From JAAXGX01 sp965221595 (GTDB taxonomy: Bacteria; Acidobacteriota; Vicinamibacteria; Vicinamibacterales; UBA8438), in contig OZ244900.1 in assembly GCA_965221595.1 (NCBI GenBank), positions 1,798,001 to 1,862,000 of the forward strand: a stretch of 64,000 nt of DNA, given 5' to 3'. The notes under the pieces are model-generated. The model saw only the letters and a program-made list of their open reading frames with translations, was not told the DNA's origin and ran no database searches. This document shows, piece by piece, positions 60,844 through 64,000 of the stretch; within the stretch, counting starts at the first letter, position 1; each line of letters opens with the position of its first letter. The position numbers and the translations under genes are program-made.

Positions 60844-60935
60844 TGGTCACGATTTTAGCATCGCGAACCGGCCGGCCGGGGTGTGCGGTGTGCGCCTGCA
60901 CCGTTGCCGGCAGCTCAGTCGGCGCGCCTTGCCGA

Positions 60936-60965
60936 GCGGGCGCCTCGCCCGTCTCGGTGCGACGC
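60936..60965. repeat. 30-bp palindromic intergenic repeat, copy B
   Basis: Identical in all 30 bases and in the same orientation to 16835-16864, with CCTTGCC upstream as well. It lies in the divergent spacer between the desulfurase and bactofilin genes, about 95 bp before the bactofilin start. Confidence 0.8.
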
Positions 60966-61062
60966 GGGGTTTCGCCACGGGCTGCTAGACAGCATCCGGC
61001 GCCTCCCCGTATACTGCAGGCTCTGCGCCCGGTGGCCGAGGCGGTGCAGTACAGGAGCTCTA

Positions 61063-61590
61063 ATGGCCGCGATGTGGAAGCGCGAGGAAGACAGTGGCGC
61101 GTCCGAGTTGACGATAGACCTGCAATCGGGCACGACGCCTTCCTCGAGCAAGGAACGCCGTGTGGAGAAGCACAAAGCGACATCATCCGGGCCTGCCATC
61201 GTGAGTATCGGCAAGTCGATCGTCGTCAAGGGCGAGTTGAGCGGAAAGGAAGACCTGACAATCGAGGGCCGGGTCGAAGGCAAGGTCGATCTGAGCGAGC
61301 ACGTGCTGACGATCGGCGAGAACGCGAAACTCAAGGCGCAGGTGACTGCAAAGTCCATCGTGGTGATCGGCGAGGTGACCGGCAACATTGCGGCCTCCGA
61401 GAAGATCAGCATTCGCGAGGAAGGTTCGGTCGAGGGAGATATCGCCGCGCCACGCGTGGCGATTGCCGAGGGTGCCACCTTTCGGGGCAGCATCGACATG
61501 CGGCGCGGTCAGCCCGGCAAGGTGGCCGGCGGGCAGCGCCAGGGCGGGCCGGCGCAGATGCCGGGGGGCGGCGACGGGTCCAAGCCGTAG
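61063..61590 (+). CDS. bactofilin family cytoskeletal protein
   Basis: A 175-residue bactofilin (PF04519-type): polar N-tail, then a parallel right-handed beta-helix with SIGKSIVVKGELSGKEDLT, IEGRVEGKVDLSEHVLTIG, AKLKAQVTAKSIVVIGEV and GSVEGDIAAPRVAIAEGATF, and a disordered Gly/Gln-rich C-terminus. Bactofilins polymerise without nucleotide and position cell-wall or chromosome machinery. AGGAG precedes ATG 61063; ATG 61072 is an alternative. Confidence 0.93.
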   Translation: MAAMWKREEDSGASELTIDLQSGTTPSSSKERRVEKHKATSSGPAIVSIGKSIVVKGELSGKEDLTIEGRVEGKVDLSEHVLTIGENAKLKAQVTAKSIVVIGEVTGNIAASEKISIREEGSVEGDIAAPRVAIAEGATFRGSIDMRRGQPGKVAGGQRQGGPAQMPGGGDGSKP

Positions 61591-61647
61591 CCTCGATCCC
61601 CGACCCCGTCCGGTTCTCGAGACCGGAGTAACGCCCGGGGAGGGCCA

Positions 61648-62298
61648 ATGATCGGCGCCCTCATGGCCAGGTTGGGGCCGCGCCGCCGGGAAGCTGTCCG
61701 CGCGGTACCTCTCAATGTCGCGAAGGTGCGGACCGCCTGCCTGCTCGCCGGTTTCGTCGATGCATTGCGCAAGCGGCCGGAGCCGCTCGTCGTCGAGCTC
61801 GGACCGGCCACCGAAGGCAACGTCGCGTTTCTGGGCGAGCACGTGGCGTGCCGGATCTTCGTCGAGGACCTGCTGGCGAAGCTGTCGAAGGCGCGGGGCG
61901 AGACGGACCACGACCTGACGTTGCCGCCGCTCGAATACGCCGACGAGAGCATCGACGGCATCCTGTGCTGGGACATATTCGACTATCTCGATCCGGCCGC
62001 AGCCCAGGACCTCGCGGACGATCTGGCCCGTATTCTCCGCCCGGGCGGCGCGCTGCTGCTCTACCACCGGACCGAGAGCATGTCGGAGTCGCGACGCGTC
62101 AAGTACGAGATCGTCGACGAGAGCCGTCTCCGGTGGCGAATCTGCAACGACGCCGTGCCGCGCCCGTCGCGGGTTCTGCAGAATCGCGAAGTCGCGAAGA
62201 TGTTTCGTTCGCTGAACATCGCCGAAGCCATCCGGCTGAAGAGTCAGATGCGCGAGGTGCTGTTCCGGAAGTCGTCCGTGGCGGCCAGAGCAGTTTGA
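61648..62298 (+). CDS. SAM-dependent methyltransferase-like protein
   Basis: A 216-residue class I methyltransferase-like protein. The glycine-rich SAM motif is VVELGPATEGNVAFLG (degenerate), followed by CRIFVEDLLAKL, IDGILCWDIFDYLDP and LARILRPGGALLLYHRTES. Target unknown. SD GGGGAGGG upstream of ATG. It lies 57 bp after bactofilin and before the DUF62 gene, so possibly one operon. Confidence 0.75.
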   Translation: MIGALMARLGPRRREAVRAVPLNVAKVRTACLLAGFVDALRKRPEPLVVELGPATEGNVAFLGEHVACRIFVEDLLAKLSKARGETDHDLTLPPLEYADESIDGILCWDIFDYLDPAAAQDLADDLARILRPGGALLLYHRTESMSESRRVKYEIVDESRLRWRICNDAVPRPSRVLQNREVAKMFRSLNIAEAIRLKSQMREVLFRKSSVAARAV

Positions 62299-62337
62299 CG
62301 TGGTCGAGTCTGCCGCGGGCTGGCATGGGTGGGGTTA

Positions 62338-63132
62338 ATGGCGCGACCCGTCGTAGCCTTGTTGAGCGACTTCGGAACCCGGGATCACTACGTGGGCGCG
62401 ATGAAGGGCGTCATCCTCGGCATCTGCCCCGATGCCACGCTGGTCGACATCTCGCACGACATCCCGGCGCATGACGTACTGACCGCGGGCCTCGAGCTGG
62501 CCGCGGCCTACCGCTACTTTCCCGCGGGCAGCGTGTTCCTCGTCGTCGTCGATCCCGGTGTAGGCTCCGAGCGCCGGGGCGTCGCCGCTGAGACCGGCGA
62601 TTACCGTTTCGTCGCGCCGGACAACGGTGTGCTGACGGCGGTTCTCGACGCAGCGCCGCCGAGGCGCGTCGTGGAGCTGACCGAACGCCGCTACGCCAGG
62701 CCGACGGTGAGCCGGACGTTCGAGGGCCGCGACCGTTTCGCGCCCGCGGCGGCCTGGGTGGCCAAGGGCGTGCAGCTCTCGGCGCTCGGCCGGCCGGTGG
62801 CCGACTACCGCACGCTCGACCTGCCGGTGCCCGAGCTGGCGGCCGACCGCGTCGTGGGCTGCGTGCTGCGCATCGATCGCTTCGGCAACCTCGTGTCGAA
62901 CATCGACCGCAAGACCTTCGATCGGCTGGCGCAGCAGGGGGCCTCCATCCAGATAGAAGTAGGCCCGCACGGCATCGACCGGCTGGTGGAGACCTACACG
63001 GACATCGGCGACGATGAGGTGTGCGCCCTGTTCGGAAGCACGGAGCACCTCGAGTTCGCCGCCAACTCGACCAGCGCGGTGGAACGACTGGGCGTCGAAC
63101 GGGGCGCCGCCGTCGTCGTGCGACAGGAGTAG
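62338..63132 (+). CDS. SAM hydroxide adenosyltransferase / SAM hydrolase (DUF62)
   Basis: A 264-residue DUF62 enzyme that hydrolyses S-adenosylmethionine to adenosine and methionine. Motifs: VALLSDFGTRDHYVGAMKG, VDISHDIPAHDV, VFLVVVDPGVGSERRG, FVAPDNGVLTAVL and CVLRIDRFGNLVSNID, which line the SAM pocket and the Asp/Arg/His triad of the family. The chosen ATG has GGGTGGGG upstream. Cytosolic. Confidence 0.9.
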   Translation: MARPVVALLSDFGTRDHYVGAMKGVILGICPDATLVDISHDIPAHDVLTAGLELAAAYRYFPAGSVFLVVVDPGVGSERRGVAAETGDYRFVAPDNGVLTAVLDAAPPRRVVELTERRYARPTVSRTFEGRDRFAPAAAWVAKGVQLSALGRPVADYRTLDLPVPELAADRVVGCVLRIDRFGNLVSNIDRKTFDRLAQQGASIQIEVGPHGIDRLVETYTDIGDDEVCALFGSTEHLEFAANSTSAVERLGVERGAAVVVRQE

Positions 63133-63158
63133 GAAGCGTTGACAGGAAAGCGTTCCGG

Positions 63159-64000
63159 ATGATTGACCTGGAGCTCACGGAAGAGCAGCGCCTCCTGCAG
63201 CAGTCCGTCCGCGAATGGGGCGCCCGCGAGGTTGCCCCCCGCATCCACGACCTCGATCGGCAGCACCGGTTCGATACCGGCATCCTGTCCGGGATGGCAG
63301 CGCTCGGCCTGCTGGGCATCAGCATTCCCACCGAGTACGGCGGCGCGGGCATGGACTACGTCAGCCTCGGGCTGGCCTGCGAGGAGCTCGAGTACGTCGA
63401 CACGTCGCTGCGCGTCATCATGTCGGTGCACGCGGGGCTCAACTCGCTGAGTCTGCTGAGCTGGGGCACCGACCACCAGCGTCGGCAGTATCTCGTCCCG
63501 CAGGCCCGTGGCGAGAAGATCGGCGGCTACGGCCTCACCGAGCCCGGGGCCGGAAGCGACGTGCGGGCCATCCAGTCCGTCGCGGAGAAGCGGGACGGCT
63601 ACTGGGTGCTGACCGGGGAGAAAACCTGGATCTCGCTGGCCGACGTGGCCGATCACTTCATCGTCTTCGCCTGGACCGACCGCGCGAAGAAGCAGCAGCG
63701 TGACGTGTCGGGGATCAGCGCGTTCATCGTCGAGCGGACGTACCGCGGCTTTTCCAGCGGGCCGCTCGAAGAGAAGTGGGGCATTCTGGCCGGGAATACC
63801 GGGTTCTTCAAGCTCGACGAAGTCGAGGTGCCGGCTGCCAACCTGGTGGGCCGCGAGGGCGAGGGTTTCAAGATCGCCATGTTCGCGCTCGACCAGGGGC
63901 GCTACACGGTGGCGGCGGGCGCCACCGGTCTCATCCGGGCGTGCCGCGACGCCAGCGCGAGGTATGCCGGCGAGCGCCGGACCTTCGGCGTCCCGATCGG
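63159..64000 (+). CDS. acyl-CoA dehydrogenase, 3' truncated
   Basis: Flavoprotein of fatty-acid or amino-acid degradation; 280 codons are present before the window ends. Motifs: LELTEEQRLLQQSVREWG, GISIPTEYGGAGMDYVSLG, signature GGYGLTEPGAGSDVRAIQS, VLTGEKTWISLADVADHF and FALDQGRYTVAAGATGLIRA with RTFGVPIG (start of the C-terminal four-helix domain) at the edge. It resembles glutaryl/isovaleryl-type dehydrogenases. SD AGGAAAG upstream of ATG 63159. Confidence 0.9.
   Translation, partial: MIDLELTEEQRLLQQSVREWGAREVAPRIHDLDRQHRFDTGILSGMAALGLLGISIPTEYGGAGMDYVSLGLACEELEYVDTSLRVIMSVHAGLNSLSLLSWGTDHQRRQYLVPQARGEKIGGYGLTEPGAGSDVRAIQSVAEKRDGYWVLTGEKTWISLADVADHFIVFAWTDRAKKQQRDVSGISAFIVERTYRGFSSGPLEEKWGILAGNTGFFKLDEVEVPAANLVGREGEGFKIAMFALDQGRYTVAAGATGLIRACRDASARYAGERRTFGVPI

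Noticed and set aside
1..64000. CRISPR arrays, rRNA genes, replication origin
   Set aside because: No regularly spaced direct repeats, rRNA-like sequence or DnaA-box cluster was noticed.

Overview
The window is GC-rich bacterial chromosome, most likely from an Acidobacteriota of the Vicinamibacteria type. The grounds are a VWFA-related acidobacterial-domain protein (54783-56159), the DUF1592/DUF1552 pair, a DUF6152 protein, many exported PQQ-propeller enzymes and six paralogues of a secreted family with a PRTPWGDPDLQG-like N-terminus. This placement is inference from gene content; there is no rRNA or universal marker here.

Region 1 (1-6.7 kb) holds a truncated MBL hydrolase, a NIPSNAP protein, a DUF411 protein whose metal-binding motif has TGA exactly where the first Cys should be (candidate selenoprotein), an exported TIM-barrel isomerase, and an amidase/luciferase-like monooxygenase pair. 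Region 2 (5.6-51.5 kb) is a long, loosely organised block of mostly single, exported enzymes: three membrane-GDH-type PQQ dehydrogenases, one PQQ dehydrogenase with a cytochrome c domain, a GSDH-type sugar dehydrogenase, a BamB-like propeller, six PRTPWGDPDLQG-family proteins, an HpaI-type aldolase, an epoxide hydrolase, esterases, a serine hydrolase, an alkyl-sulfatase-like MBL protein, an AbgT transporter, a TonB receptor and a one-domain voltage-gated cation channel with a calcium-type filter. It reads as a periplasmic oxidation and scavenging repertoire. No dedicated transcription regulator is visible in it.

Region 3 (44.7-47.5 kb) starts with tRNA-Lys(TTT) and is a small accessory island: an intact PIN/ribbon-helix toxin-antitoxin pair, HicA- and HicB-like fragments, a broken IS3 OrfA and a small coiled-coil membrane protein. 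Other relics lie at 20.8-21.1 kb and 22.5-22.7 kb.

Region 4 (51.5-64 kb) is housekeeping: hemE-hemG, a VWFA protein, a D,D-carboxypeptidase, trxB, mnmA next to a cysteine desulfurase, a bactofilin, a methyltransferase, a DUF62 SAM hydrolase and a truncated acyl-CoA dehydrogenase. A short RTX-repeat ORF broken by an amber codon sits directly upstream of mnmA. A 30-bp identical palindromic repeat occurs in two divergent intergenic regions (16.8 and 60.9 kb).
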